From positions 1 to 16,901 of the forward strand of contig CAAEMT010000009.1 in NCBI GenBank assembly GCA_900757145.1: a stretch of DNA of 16,901 nt. The letters are read 5' to 3'. Below are positions 4,819 through 12,071 of this stretch, in pieces; positions within the stretch are counted from its first letter, which is position 1, and each line of letters opens with the position of its first letter. A program made the translations under genes and the position numbers. A model generated the notes under the pieces. It saw only the letters and a list, made by a program, of their open reading frames with translations. It was not told the DNA's origin and did not search any database. This DNA is from Lachnospiraceae bacterium (GTDB lineage Bacteria; Bacillota; Clostridia; Lachnospirales; Lachnospiraceae).

Positions 4819-4838
4819 CATCCCCATGCCCTGGCCGG
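4819..4838. repeat. 20-bp direct repeat, copy 2 (upstream of the integrase gene)
   Basis: Exact second copy of CATCCCCATGCCCTGGCCGG, 22 bp before the integrase start. Relative to the gene it precedes, its orientation is opposite to copy 1, so it is not simply a copied gene leader. Confidence 0.85.
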
Positions 4839-4860
4839 ACAGAATGAAAGGAGAAATGTT

Positions 4861-5934
4861 ATGCCATCTTACTACGATGAAACTACGAAAACATGGTACT
4901 GCAAATTTTATTACACGGATTACACCGGTGCCAGAAAGCAGAAAAAGAAGCGCGGATTTAAGCTGCAACGCGACGCCAAGGACTGGGAACGATCGTTTCT
5001 TGAAAGGCAGCAGGGAACGCCGGACATGACGTTTAAGGCTCTGTATGAGCTCTACATCGAGGACATGAGCCACCGGCTTCGCGAAACGACCATTGCGGGA
5101 AAAAAATACCTGATCGAGTCCAAGCTGCTTCCTTACTTCGGAAAGCTTCCAATCAACACGATTAAAGCCGTTACTATCCGAAAGTGGCAAAACGAGCTGA
5201 CCTCATACCGTGATGAATCCGGCGCGCCTTATTCTCCCACCTATTTAAAGTCTATCAATAACCAACTCTCAGCACTGATGAATTACGCTGTGAAATATTA
5301 CAATTTGCCGTCAAATCCTTGTCAAAAGGCCGGCAGTATGGGGAAGAAGAATGCGGAAGAGATGCAGTTCTGGACACAAGCAGAGTTTAAGACTTTTATT
5401 GCAGCGCTTCAAGACGATGTAGAAAGCTATGCTGCTTTTAACACTCTGTACTATACCGGTATGCGCATAGGAGAGCTGATGGCGCTGACGCCTGCCGATA
5501 TTGACTTTGAACAAGGTTATATTTATATTTCCAAGTCATATCAGAGACTGCACGCAAGAGATGTGATCACTCCGCCGAAAACACCGAAGAGTAATCGTGC
5601 GATCAGCGTACCGCCGTTCCTGCTCCAAATATTAAGAGAATACATCGGGAAGATATACGGCGTATCATCGACTGACCGGATTTTTCCGTATGACAAGCAC
5701 CGACTCAAGCGCGCCTTAAAACGTGGCTGCGCAATATCTGGAGTAAAGGAGATCAGACTGCATGATATACGGCACTCTCATGCTTCTCTACTCATTGAAC
5801 TTGGCTTTTCTCCTATTCTGATCGCTGATCGGCTTGGACATGAGAAGATTGAAACCACTTTAAACACATACAGCCACCTGTACCCGCACAAACAAGCCGA
5901 AGTGGCACAGAAATTAGAAGAAATATTCTCATAG
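4861..5934 (+). CDS. int: Tyrosine recombinase/integrase of the element
   Basis: A 357-residue site-specific recombinase that would integrate and excise the element at the guaA 3' end. Domains: an N-terminal arm-binding domain (about 1-50, YYDETTKTWYCKFYYTD then basic ARKQKKKRGFK), a core-binding SAM-like domain (about 55-150) and the catalytic domain (about 170-350). Catalytic residues are complete: R202 (TGMRIGEL), K243, H301 and R304 (HDIRHSH), H327 (LGHE) and nucleophile Y337 (NTYSHLY). The ATG at 4861 has AAAGGAG at a good distance. It belongs to the large Firmicutes phage/ICE integrase group. The gene ends inside the first copy of a repeated ATAGTACC motif, less than 80 bp from guaA, as expected for an integrase at an element border. 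Confidence 0.95.
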   Translation: MPSYYDETTKTWYCKFYYTDYTGARKQKKKRGFKLQRDAKDWERSFLERQQGTPDMTFKALYELYIEDMSHRLRETTIAGKKYLIESKLLPYFGKLPINTIKAVTIRKWQNELTSYRDESGAPYSPTYLKSINNQLSALMNYAVKYYNLPSNPCQKAGSMGKKNAEEMQFWTQAEFKTFIAALQDDVESYAAFNTLYYTGMRIGELMALTPADIDFEQGYIYISKSYQRLHARDVITPPKTPKSNRAISVPPFLLQILREYIGKIYGVSSTDRIFPYDKHRLKRALKRGCAISGVKEIRLHDIRHSHASLLIELGFSPILIADRLGHEKIETTLNTYSHLYPHKQAEVAQKLEEIFS

Positions 5935-5949
5935 TACCAAAATAGTACC
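5931..5949. repeat. Direct repeat ATAGTACC at the integrase stop
   Basis: ATAGTACC at 5931-5938 and 5942-5949, separated by AAA. Close direct repeats between an integrase gene and the attachment core are typical arm-type binding sites for tyrosine recombinases. The role is inferred from position. Confidence 0.55.
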
Positions 5950-5965
5950 ATTTCATAAAGAAACA

Positions 5966-5999
5966 GCCGAGAAATCCCGTATTTATAGGACTTCTCGGC
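5966..5999. terminator. Shared terminator hairpin between integrase and guaA
   Basis: Arms GCCGAGAA (5966-5973) and TTCTCGGC (5992-5999) pair perfectly, extended by TCC/GGA. T-rich sequence follows on both strands (ATTTTAAATT on plus, TGTTTCTTT on minus), so it can end both convergent genes. It lies on the element side of guaA, so the element seems to supply guaA's terminator. Confidence 0.7.
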
Positions 6000-6002
6000 A
6001 TT

Positions 6003-6040
6003 TTAAATTCTATTCCCACTCAATTGTCGCACACGGCTTC
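6003..6040. other. Probable attachment-site region at the guaA 3' end
   Basis: The integrase gene is followed at once by the last codons of guaA (stop at 6010-6012), on the opposite strand. The 3' end of guaA is a documented integration hotspot for islands carrying tyrosine integrases. The coding end is intact here, as expected if the attachment core duplicates the last bases. The exact core cannot be set, because the partner repeat at the other end of the element lies outside the window. Confidence 0.5.
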
Positions 6041-7302
6041 GGGCTCATGTCATAGCATACTCTGTTGACATTCTTCACTTCTTTCAGAATACGGTCTGTG
6101 ATCTTCAGAAGGATCGACCATTCGATCTGCTCTATGGAAGCGGTCATTGCATCGATCGTATTGACTGCACGGATAATTACAGGGTACTCGTAGCAGCGTG
6201 CATTGTCCTTTACGCCGACAGACTTAAAATCAGGTACAACTGTAAAATACTGCCAAACTGTCTTATCAAGACCTGCCTTTGCAAATTCTTCGCGCAAAAT
6301 AGCATCTGATTCACGGACTGCTTCGAGACGGTCACGTGTGATCGCTCCGAGGCAGCGCACACCAAGTCCCGGTCCCGGGAAGGGCTGACGGTATACCATG
6401 TCATGCGGAAGTCCGAGCTCTACACCGCAGGAACGTACTTCATCCTTAAAAAGCTGCTTGAGCGGCTCTACAAGCTCAAACTGCAGGTCTTCCGGAAGAC
6501 CGCCTACGTTATGATGCGATTTTACCATCTTGGCCGTCTTTGTACCGCTCTCAATAATATCCGGATAGATCGTTCCCTGACCAAGGAAGTCGATTCCTTC
6601 CAGTTTTCTTGCCTCTTCCTCGAATACACGGATAAACTCTCCGCCGATGATCTTTCTCTTCTGCTCCGGCTCCGCTACATTTTCAAGCTTGCCGAGGAAA
6701 CGGTCTGTTGCATCTACATAGATAAGATTTGCATGAAGTTCATCACGGAATACCTTGACGACACTCTCTGACTCGTTCTTACGCATCAGGCCATGATTCA
6801 CATGTACGCATACAAGCTGGGATCCGATCGCCTTGATAAGCATTGCGGCTACAACAGAAGAATCTACACCGCCTGACAGCGCCAAAAGCACCTTTTTATC
6901 CCCGACCTGCTTGCGGATCAGCTCTACCTGATCGGCAATAAAATTCTTCATATTCCAGTTTGGTTCTGCCTTGCACTCATCAAAAACAAATTTTTTCAGT
7001 GTTTCGGAATCCGGCAGTTCACTGTACTGCTTTTCGCATCTGGAACCAGGGTAATCCACCGAGATCATCGGATAACCAAGATCATAAAGCTCCGGTCTTA
7101 CTTCAACTGCTTCACCATCTACGACACGGTTCTCACCGCCATTTAAAATAATGCCTTTTACATTTTCAAGTGCCTGGAGCTCCTCCACTGTAATATCATG
7201 CGGATGGATCTCACTGTATACGCCAAGGTCACGCACCGCACGGGCGATTACGGTATTCTCGGTGCTACCGAGATCCAAAATAACAATCATATCCTGTTTC
7301 AT
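6010..7302 (-). CDS. guaA: GMP synthase with degenerate, shortened glutaminase domain
   Basis: Makes GMP from XMP, ATP and an ammonia source, the last step of guanine nucleotide synthesis in the cytosol. Length is 430 residues, against about 510-525 for usual GuaA. The ATP-pyrophosphatase domain is complete: the PP-loop SGGVDSS at 143-149, and the dimerisation domain ending SPKPCATIEWE with the motif RQPFPGPGLGVR. The N-terminal amidotransferase domain is cut to about 115 residues. Where the nucleophile motif GxCYG belongs, the protein has SVDYPGS (Asp83 in place of Cys), and the His-Glu pair is absent. It should therefore depend on free ammonia or a partner glutaminase. AAGGAGAGG precedes the ATG. 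It has its own -10 (7345-7350) and shares a terminator with the integrase. Confidence 0.92.
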   Translation of the reverse strand: MKQDMIVILDLGSTENTVIARAVRDLGVYSEIHPHDITVEELQALENVKGIILNGGENRVVDGEAVEVRPELYDLGYPMISVDYPGSRCEKQYSELPDSETLKKFVFDECKAEPNWNMKNFIADQVELIRKQVGDKKVLLALSGGVDSSVVAAMLIKAIGSQLVCVHVNHGLMRKNESESVVKVFRDELHANLIYVDATDRFLGKLENVAEPEQKRKIIGGEFIRVFEEEARKLEGIDFLGQGTIYPDIIESGTKTAKMVKSHHNVGGLPEDLQFELVEPLKQLFKDEVRSCGVELGLPHDMVYRQPFPGPGLGVRCLGAITRDRLEAVRESDAILREEFAKAGLDKTVWQYFTVVPDFKSVGVKDNARCYEYPVIIRAVNTIDAMTASIEQIEWSILLKITDRILKEVKNVNRVCYDMSPKPCATIEWE

Positions 7303-7344
7303 GACAAACCTCTCCTTTATTTTTTCTAGTGTCTTTTCCTTTTA

Positions 7345-7350
7345 ATTATA
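7345..7350 (-). promoter_or_regulatory. -10 element of the guaA promoter
   Basis: Perfect TATAAT on the minus strand, about 43 bp before the guaA start. No convincing -35 is seen at 16-18 nt. The predicted leader of about 36 nt is too short for a purine riboswitch. The rest of the 260-nt gap to the next gene is AT-rich, with no other structure I can support. Confidence 0.55.
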
Positions 7351-7477
7351 ACGCCTGTTTGCACAAAAATCATCAAATTTTTTTTATTTTTCTCTCAGTT
7401 GTATGCAGTTTATTGCTTTATATTTCATTTTATTTCTAACTATATATAATATTTTTAAATAATTTCTGAAAAATGTA

Positions 7478-7506
7478 TTGACGAATTACAAAGACAGAGT
7501 TATTAT
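7478..7506 (+). promoter_or_regulatory. Promoter of the small membrane protein gene
   Basis: -35 TTGACG (7478-7483), a 17-nt spacer and -10 TATTAT (7501-7506), followed by a leader of about 50 nt to the ATG at 7565. Confidence 0.7.
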
Positions 7507-7564
7507 AAAAATAACTATAATATCTCATTTTTCTATATATCACTCGCAAAGGAGGTCGGTGATT

Positions 7565-7909
7565 ATGTTGGAAATGATACGTAATATTTTTATCCTTACC
7601 GGTATTCTTCTTATTGTTTTTGCGGCATCCCGCTATTTCCGTTCCCGATCTGATTATCGGACGGGATTTTTCCACAAAGCAGGCAGCCTCCTTTTATATG
7701 GTTACGTCAAAGTCTGCAGCGCTGTCGCATATGGTCTTGACTATATGGAAGAGAAAATGGTTTCTATCCTTTGCCGATACCATATCGGAAATGAAAGACT
7801 CGACCACGTTTACCAAAAGGAGCATCAAAAAAACAAACCGAACCGTCAGGCTTCTCCGTTTGAAAACATTTATCACAGATCTGCTTACAGTCTGAAGATC
7901 TTGAAATAG
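7565..7909 (+). CDS. Small single-pass membrane protein of unknown function (114 aa)
   Basis: A 114-residue protein with one N-terminal membrane segment (IFILTGILLIVFAASRYF, about residues 8-25), followed by a basic cytoplasmic-type stretch (RSRSDYR). It has a second, weakly hydrophobic region (SLLLYGYVKVCSAVAYGL, about 45-62) and a charged tail (YQKEHQKNKPNRQ). The frame is open upstream, but AAAGGAGG lies 9 nt before the ATG at 7565, and a good promoter ends at 7506. It stands alone between guaA and the desulfidase gene, divergent from guaA. I do not recognise the family and assign no function. Confidence 0.7.
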   Translation: MLEMIRNIFILTGILLIVFAASRYFRSRSDYRTGFFHKAGSLLLYGYVKVCSAVAYGLDYMEEKMVSILCRYHIGNERLDHVYQKEHQKNKPNRQASPFENIYHRSAYSLKILK

Positions 7910-7949
7910 TAAAAGTTAGAACTCCTAAAAACTTCATATATGTCATCTA

Positions 7950-7999
7950 AGAAAGGCTGGGATAAAATACCGCAGAAAGTATTTTACCTCAGCCTTTCT
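7950..7999. terminator. Long hairpin between convergent genes
   Basis: Arms AGAAAGGCTG (7950-7959) and CAGCCTTTCT (7990-7999), continued inward by GG/CC and TAAAATAC/GTATTTTA with two single-base bulges: about 20 base pairs around the loop CGCAGAAA. It lies between converging genes and probably ends transcription from both sides, although neither strand shows a long T-run. Confidence 0.6.
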
Positions 8000-8086
8000 C
8001 TATAGAATAGAACAAAAGTGTAATCGCGCGCTTATTTTCTGCTGCGTGCTTTATGCTCCATATCTGTAAAGCTAAAACACAGCGCT

Positions 8087-9364
8087 TTAATCTTCTGTCA
8101 TCATCCGAATAATTTCCTGATTTGTCTCGCGCATACCATCTTTTCCGAGACGCCCGACATTGCTTATCGTCTTTTCAATCCCTTTCGTTACGATACCGTC
8201 CCCGCCGTAGAACTGCTGTCCTTTTAAATACATGTTATATCCGAGGATACCGGCATCTACCGAAGAAGCGATCTTCGCGGCGCAGGATGCTTTCGCCCCA
8301 TCGCACACGATACCTGATACAATAGCAAGGGCATTCACGATCGTATGTACGACGTCTTTATACCCGCCTCCGCAAAGGTACGCGATACCTGCTCCTGCCG
8401 CTGCTCCTGCGCTTACGGCTCCGCAGTATGCCGATAGTCTGCCGATTCCTGTTTTTTCGTGAATAGCGATCAGATTTGATAATGCCAGAGCACGGAACGT
8501 CTTTTCCTCATCTGCTTTTGTTTCTTTTGCGTATTCTAAAACGGGAACAGAGCATGTGATCCCCTGATTGCCGCTTCCCGCATTGATGATGACAGGCAGC
8601 TCACACCCGTTCATCCTCGCATCCGAACCTGCTGCCGCTCGGGCTTTTGCACGATTCCTGACATCGTTTCCATAAGAATCAAGAAGTACGCTCCCAATAT
8701 TTGCCCCATAATCGCCTCGAAGCCCCTCATCTGCTATTGCAGTATTGTAATCGATCTGGCGCTGCAATACGTCCCTGATCTCTTCTACATCCACTGAATT
8801 GGTAAAATCCCAGATACTCTCTACATCAAGTAAAGAGCGATCTGTCATTCCCTCCTCTTTTTCTTCCTGAACAGGAAGCTCCAAAAGCTTTCTGCCGTCT
8901 TTTTCGATCATCACAATATTCGTATGATAATTTGCAATTCTGACTGCTGCATAAGAATTACCGCAGTACACCTTTACGGTAATATCAAAAATGATCCCAT
9001 TATCAATGTGCTCCACCTCGATCGGTGTCCGCTCAAGAAACTGTGCCATCTGCCTCATCTGTTCCGGTGTCACATCTGCGATCACTTCCAGTTCTTTCTC
9101 CGCTTTTCCTGCTATGATCCCTGCTGCCGCAGCTGCCGGTATTCCTTTCAGATGATTAGTATTCGGTACGATGACGCTCTTTACATTCTTTATTATACTG
9201 CCGCTTACGCCGATGTATACTGCATCAGGCAGACAGCCTAATGTTTCTCTCGCTTTTGCCGCCGCATATGCCAATGCGATAGGCTCCGTACACCCCATCG
9301 CAGGAACAAGCTCTTCCTTCAATATCTGAATATAGGATCTGTATTTTATATCTGTCTTTTCCAT
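8087..9364 (-). CDS. cyuA: UPF0597 / L-cysteine desulfidase family iron-sulfur enzyme
   Basis: A 425-residue protein of the UPF0597 (YhaM/CyuA) family, related to the iron-sulfur L-serine dehydratase alpha fold. E. coli CyuA breaks L-cysteine into pyruvate, ammonia and sulfide. Family marks seen: GCTEPIALAYA at 24-34 (Cys25), the SDARMNGCELP and NAGSGNQGITCSVPV motifs in the centre, and CDGAKASCAAKIASS near the C-terminus, whose cysteines are candidate [4Fe-4S] ligands. The end EKTISNVGRLGKDGM is also typical. The frame extends 61 codons further upstream, but AAGGAG precedes the ATG at 9364 and the promoter lies inside that extension, so the shorter form is real. It is a single-gene unit. The substrate could be cysteine or a related amino acid. 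Confidence 0.88.
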   Translation of the reverse strand: MEKTDIKYRSYIQILKEELVPAMGCTEPIALAYAAAKARETLGCLPDAVYIGVSGSIIKNVKSVIVPNTNHLKGIPAAAAAGIIAGKAEKELEVIADVTPEQMRQMAQFLERTPIEVEHIDNGIIFDITVKVYCGNSYAAVRIANYHTNIVMIEKDGRKLLELPVQEEKEEGMTDRSLLDVESIWDFTNSVDVEEIRDVLQRQIDYNTAIADEGLRGDYGANIGSVLLDSYGNDVRNRAKARAAAGSDARMNGCELPVIINAGSGNQGITCSVPVLEYAKETKADEEKTFRALALSNLIAIHEKTGIGRLSAYCGAVSAGAAAGAGIAYLCGGGYKDVVHTIVNALAIVSGIVCDGAKASCAAKIASSVDAGILGYNMYLKGQQFYGGDGIVTKGIEKTISNVGRLGKDGMRETNQEIIRMMTED

Positions 9365-9427
9365 TTCTGTTCTCCTTTTGTTTCTATCCGGACAGACCGT
9401 TTTTTGTGTCATTTTGAAAGCAGTCTC

Positions 9428-9456
9428 ATTATACACGTTTTTATAACAAAAAACAA
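9428..9456 (-). promoter_or_regulatory. Promoter of the desulfidase-family gene
   Basis: Read on the minus strand: -35 TTGTTT (9456-9451), a 17-nt spacer, -10 TATAAT (9433-9428). The leader is about 58 nt. Confidence 0.7.
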
Positions 9457-9547
9457 AAAATGTTTTTCCGCATTCCATCACTTTTATAAAACTCTTACAG
9501 AACACACTTTTGCCGCGTGAATGCATCCCTTTCTTATAACACAACAA

Positions 9548-9603
9548 GAGACTTCCGTCCGGAGCTGCGAACTTTTTGGAACACAGACTCCGGCAGAAGC
9601 CTC
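9548..9603. terminator. Branched hairpin downstream of glgD
   Basis: The 271-nt gap between glgD and the desulfidase gene holds a long interrupted stem: GAG, CTTC, CCGGAG, CTG on one side pair in order with CAG, CTCCGG, GAAG, CTC on the other. On the minus strand it lies about 30 nt after the glgD stop. It lacks a clear T-run, so it may be a 3'-end stabilising structure or a weak terminator. The rest of the gap holds only the desulfidase promoter. Confidence 0.5.
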
Positions 9604-9635
9604 CGATCTATCCTGCCGTCAAAGCAGACGAACTA

Positions 9636-10778
9636 TTATACAGTATGATATTTTGCGATATATACAGGGAAGGTATCTGTTCCTTTCATCTCCTTGCCTG
9701 CCGTTACCGTCACATTTTTATCTGTGATCAGATACTCGATATTGCTGCCAGCTCCGACAACCGTATCCTGCATCAGGATACAGTTCTTCACCTTAGCTCC
9801 TTTAGCGACCTTCACACCTCGGAAAAGAATACTGTTCTCTACTTCTCCTTCGATTACGCAGCCATCGGCAATCATTACATTTTTTGCGCTGCACCCATTG
9901 ATATATCTCGTTGGATTATCATCTCGAATCTTTGTGTAAATTCTCGAACCGGAGAAAAGCGCATCCAGATTGTAATCATCAAGAAGCTTCATGTTCTCAT
10001 CGTAATAACTCTTAATGCCTGTGATACGCGCTACATATCCCTCATACTTATACGCCTGTACATTGAGCTTATTAAGCTGTGTAAGCAGTACGTCGCGGTT
10101 GAAATGCTCCTGTCCGCGTACGAACGCAGTATTGACCATATCAATCAGAAGCTCACGGTCGATCACATAGATACCCATTGAGAAATTCTGTACACCCGGA
10201 GTTTTCGGATTTACATATATTTTCGTAATTCTTCCATCCTCAACATTATATGTATAGTACAGTCCTTTGCTGTTATCCGCTGTGCGGATAAAACTTTCCG
10301 GAAGCTCTTGTTCATTGTAAGCAATGCTGACATCAGCGCCTGTCTCGATATGATTACGGATCATATCCTTAAAATCAAAGTTTACTGCAATGCTCGCATC
10401 TGCCATAACAACATACTTCTCTTTCTGTTCACGCAGATACTCAAGCAGACTTGCAAGTGCGCTGATACGCCCTGTAAAGCGTGTCGATTCCTTCTCAGAA
10501 TACGGCGGGAAAATATTCAATCCGCCATTCTTGCGTACAAGATCCCACTCACGACCTGACCCGAGATGATCCATCAGAGAATGGTAGTTGTTGTTTACCA
10601 TTACGGAAATATTATCAATATCGCAGTTTGACATGCTTGAGAGAATAAAGTCAATCATACGGTAACGGCTTGCAAAAGGTATAGAAGCCATCAGACGCAC
10701 ATTCACAAGCTCCGGCACAAGCAGGTCATAATTATTCGGAAAAATAATACCAAGTGCACTTGTCTTCGTATTTACCAT
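9636..10778 (-). CDS. glgD: GlgD, regulatory-type subunit of glucose-1-phosphate adenylyltransferase
   Basis: A 380-residue homologue of GlgC that partners it in Firmicutes ADP-glucose pyrophosphorylase. It has the nucleotidyltransferase fold (about 1-240) and a left-handed beta-helix C-terminal part (about 280-370, repeated hexapeptides such as VIEGEVENSIL and VAKGAKVKNCIL). The catalytic N-terminal GGxGxRL loop is missing: the matching region reads LGIIFPNNYDLLVPEL. The metal/nucleotide Asp region reads MADASIAVN. This is the usual state of GlgD, which raises GlgC activity rather than acting alone. It overlaps the end of glgC by 7 nt, and GGTGGTGG precedes the ATG, so it is the second gene of the glgCD operon. 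Length is normal. Confidence 0.93.
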   Translation of the reverse strand: MVNTKTSALGIIFPNNYDLLVPELVNVRLMASIPFASRYRMIDFILSSMSNCDIDNISVMVNNNYHSLMDHLGSGREWDLVRKNGGLNIFPPYSEKESTRFTGRISALASLLEYLREQKEKYVVMADASIAVNFDFKDMIRNHIETGADVSIAYNEQELPESFIRTADNSKGLYYTYNVEDGRITKIYVNPKTPGVQNFSMGIYVIDRELLIDMVNTAFVRGQEHFNRDVLLTQLNKLNVQAYKYEGYVARITGIKSYYDENMKLLDDYNLDALFSGSRIYTKIRDDNPTRYINGCSAKNVMIADGCVIEGEVENSILFRGVKVAKGAKVKNCILMQDTVVGAGSNIEYLITDKNVTVTAGKEMKGTDTFPVYIAKYHTV

Positions 10779-11980
10779 TGTTCGCCACCACCTTCTACAT
10801 TATTCTCTACCATAGCATTCGGTCCGATTTTTGCATTTTCGCCTATCACAACACCCGGTCCTACCGTGGCAACGCCTTTTTCGTCACCCTCCGGCAGCGC
10901 TCCGACAACGGCATTTTCTCCGACCGTTACCTGCTCGGCAATGATACAGTGCTTCACAACAGCGCCGGATTTTATCACAGAACCGCCCATAACCACAGCA
11001 TCCTCGATCACAGCGCCTTCTTCTACCGTAACACCCGAGAACAAAATGGAATGCTTTACAGTTCCTTTGATTCGGCATCCGTCTGTGATCATGGAATTTT
11101 CTACTACTGCGCCGGCGCTGATCTTATGCCCCGGCATTCCGCTGTTGCGGCTGTAAATCTTCCAGTCCTCATCAAAAAGATCGATACCACTGTGCTCCGG
11201 ATCGAGCACCTCCATATTTGCTTCCCACAAAGAGCTGATCGTTCCGACATCTTTCCAGTATCCGCTGAAGTGATATGCATACATCTTTCTTTTGTCACGG
11301 AGCAGATTCGGGATGATATTGTTTCCGAAGTCATTCTCTGAATTCGGATCCGCTTCATCCTCTGTCAGATATTTTTTCAGGATGTCCCAGTTAAAGATAT
11401 AAATACCCATAGAAGCCAGATTAGACTTCGGATTCTTTGGTTTCTCCTGAAACTCTGTGATCTTGTCATTCTCATCGGCAACCATCAGTCCGAAACGGGA
11501 CGCTTCTGACCACGGCACCTCCATAACTGCCACACTGAACTCAGCGCCCTTTTCTTTATGGAACTTCAGAAAATCACTGTAATCCTGTTTGCATATCTGG
11601 TCACCGGAAAGGATGATCACGTATTCCGGATTATACCGCTCGATAAATGCCAGATTCTGATAGATCGCATTCGCTGTTCCTTTATACCAGTCAGATCCTG
11701 ACGCCTGCTGGTATGGCGGCAGCACATGGACGCCTCCGTGAAGCCTGTCGAGATCCCACGGCTGTCCGTTTCCGATGTATTCATTCAGCACAAGCGGCTG
11801 ATACTGTGTAAGAATACCGACGGTATCGATACCTGAATTGACGCAGTTCGAAAGTGGAAAATCAATAATGCGATATTTTCCACCGAATGGAACTGCAGGT
11901 TTTGCAAGCTTCCGGGTAAGAGCGTATAAGCGTGAACCCTGTCCGCCAGCAAGAAGCATTGCAATCATTTCTTTAGCCAT
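10772..11980 (-). CDS. glgC: GlgC, glucose-1-phosphate adenylyltransferase catalytic subunit
   Basis: Makes ADP-glucose from glucose-1-phosphate and ATP, the committed step of bacterial glycogen synthesis. It has 402 residues. Motifs seen: the nucleotide loop LLAGGQGSRLYALT (9-22), KPAVPFGGKYRIIDFPLSN, GTANAIYQN, the catalytic Asp in ILSGDQICKQDY (commonly GDHIYKMDY), the glucose-1-phosphate-binding Lys in FQEKPK, and the SGYWKDVGT motif. The last 110 residues are a beta-helix (VVENSMITDGC, GVTVEEGAVIEDAVV). The start has GGGAGG 7 nt upstream. It is the first gene of glgCD, with its own -10 (12015-12020). No other glycogen genes lie in the window. Confidence 0.95.
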   Translation of the reverse strand: MAKEMIAMLLAGGQGSRLYALTRKLAKPAVPFGGKYRIIDFPLSNCVNSGIDTVGILTQYQPLVLNEYIGNGQPWDLDRLHGGVHVLPPYQQASGSDWYKGTANAIYQNLAFIERYNPEYVIILSGDQICKQDYSDFLKFHKEKGAEFSVAVMEVPWSEASRFGLMVADENDKITEFQEKPKNPKSNLASMGIYIFNWDILKKYLTEDEADPNSENDFGNNIIPNLLRDKRKMYAYHFSGYWKDVGTISSLWEANMEVLDPEHSGIDLFDEDWKIYSRNSGMPGHKISAGAVVENSMITDGCRIKGTVKHSILFSGVTVEEGAVIEDAVVMGGSVIKSGAVVKHCIIAEQVTVGENAVVGALPEGDEKGVATVGPGVVIGENAKIGPNAMVENNVEGGGEQW

Positions 11981-12014
11981 AATACTTCCTCCCTGTAAAA
12001 GTACTTATAGCTAA

Positions 12015-12051
12015 ATTATACACTACCTTTTGGGAAAATGGTAGGTTTTTT
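12015..12051 (-). promoter_or_regulatory. glgC promoter with overlapping inverted repeat
   Basis: Minus-strand -10 TATAAT (12020-12015). The expected -35 area is occupied by an inverted repeat with arms CTACC-TTTT (12023-12031) and AAAA-T-GGTAG (12035-12044). On the plus strand the repeat is followed by G and six T, which would also make it a rightward terminator. It may be an operator over the -35 or a terminator for stray antisense transcription. Confidence 0.5.
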
Positions 12052-12071
12052 GTGCATTTTTTCGGAAAAAT

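Noticed and set aside
7303..7400. Purine riboswitch upstream of guaA
   Set aside because: The predicted leader is only about 36 nt and shows no aptamer-like stems.
9365..9547. 61-residue extension of the desulfidase-family protein
   Set aside because: It spans the gene's own promoter and has no family similarity.
10754..11341. 195-aa plus-strand ORF opposite glgC
   Set aside because: Mirror frame of a well-supported gene; no ribosome binding site or recognisable domain.
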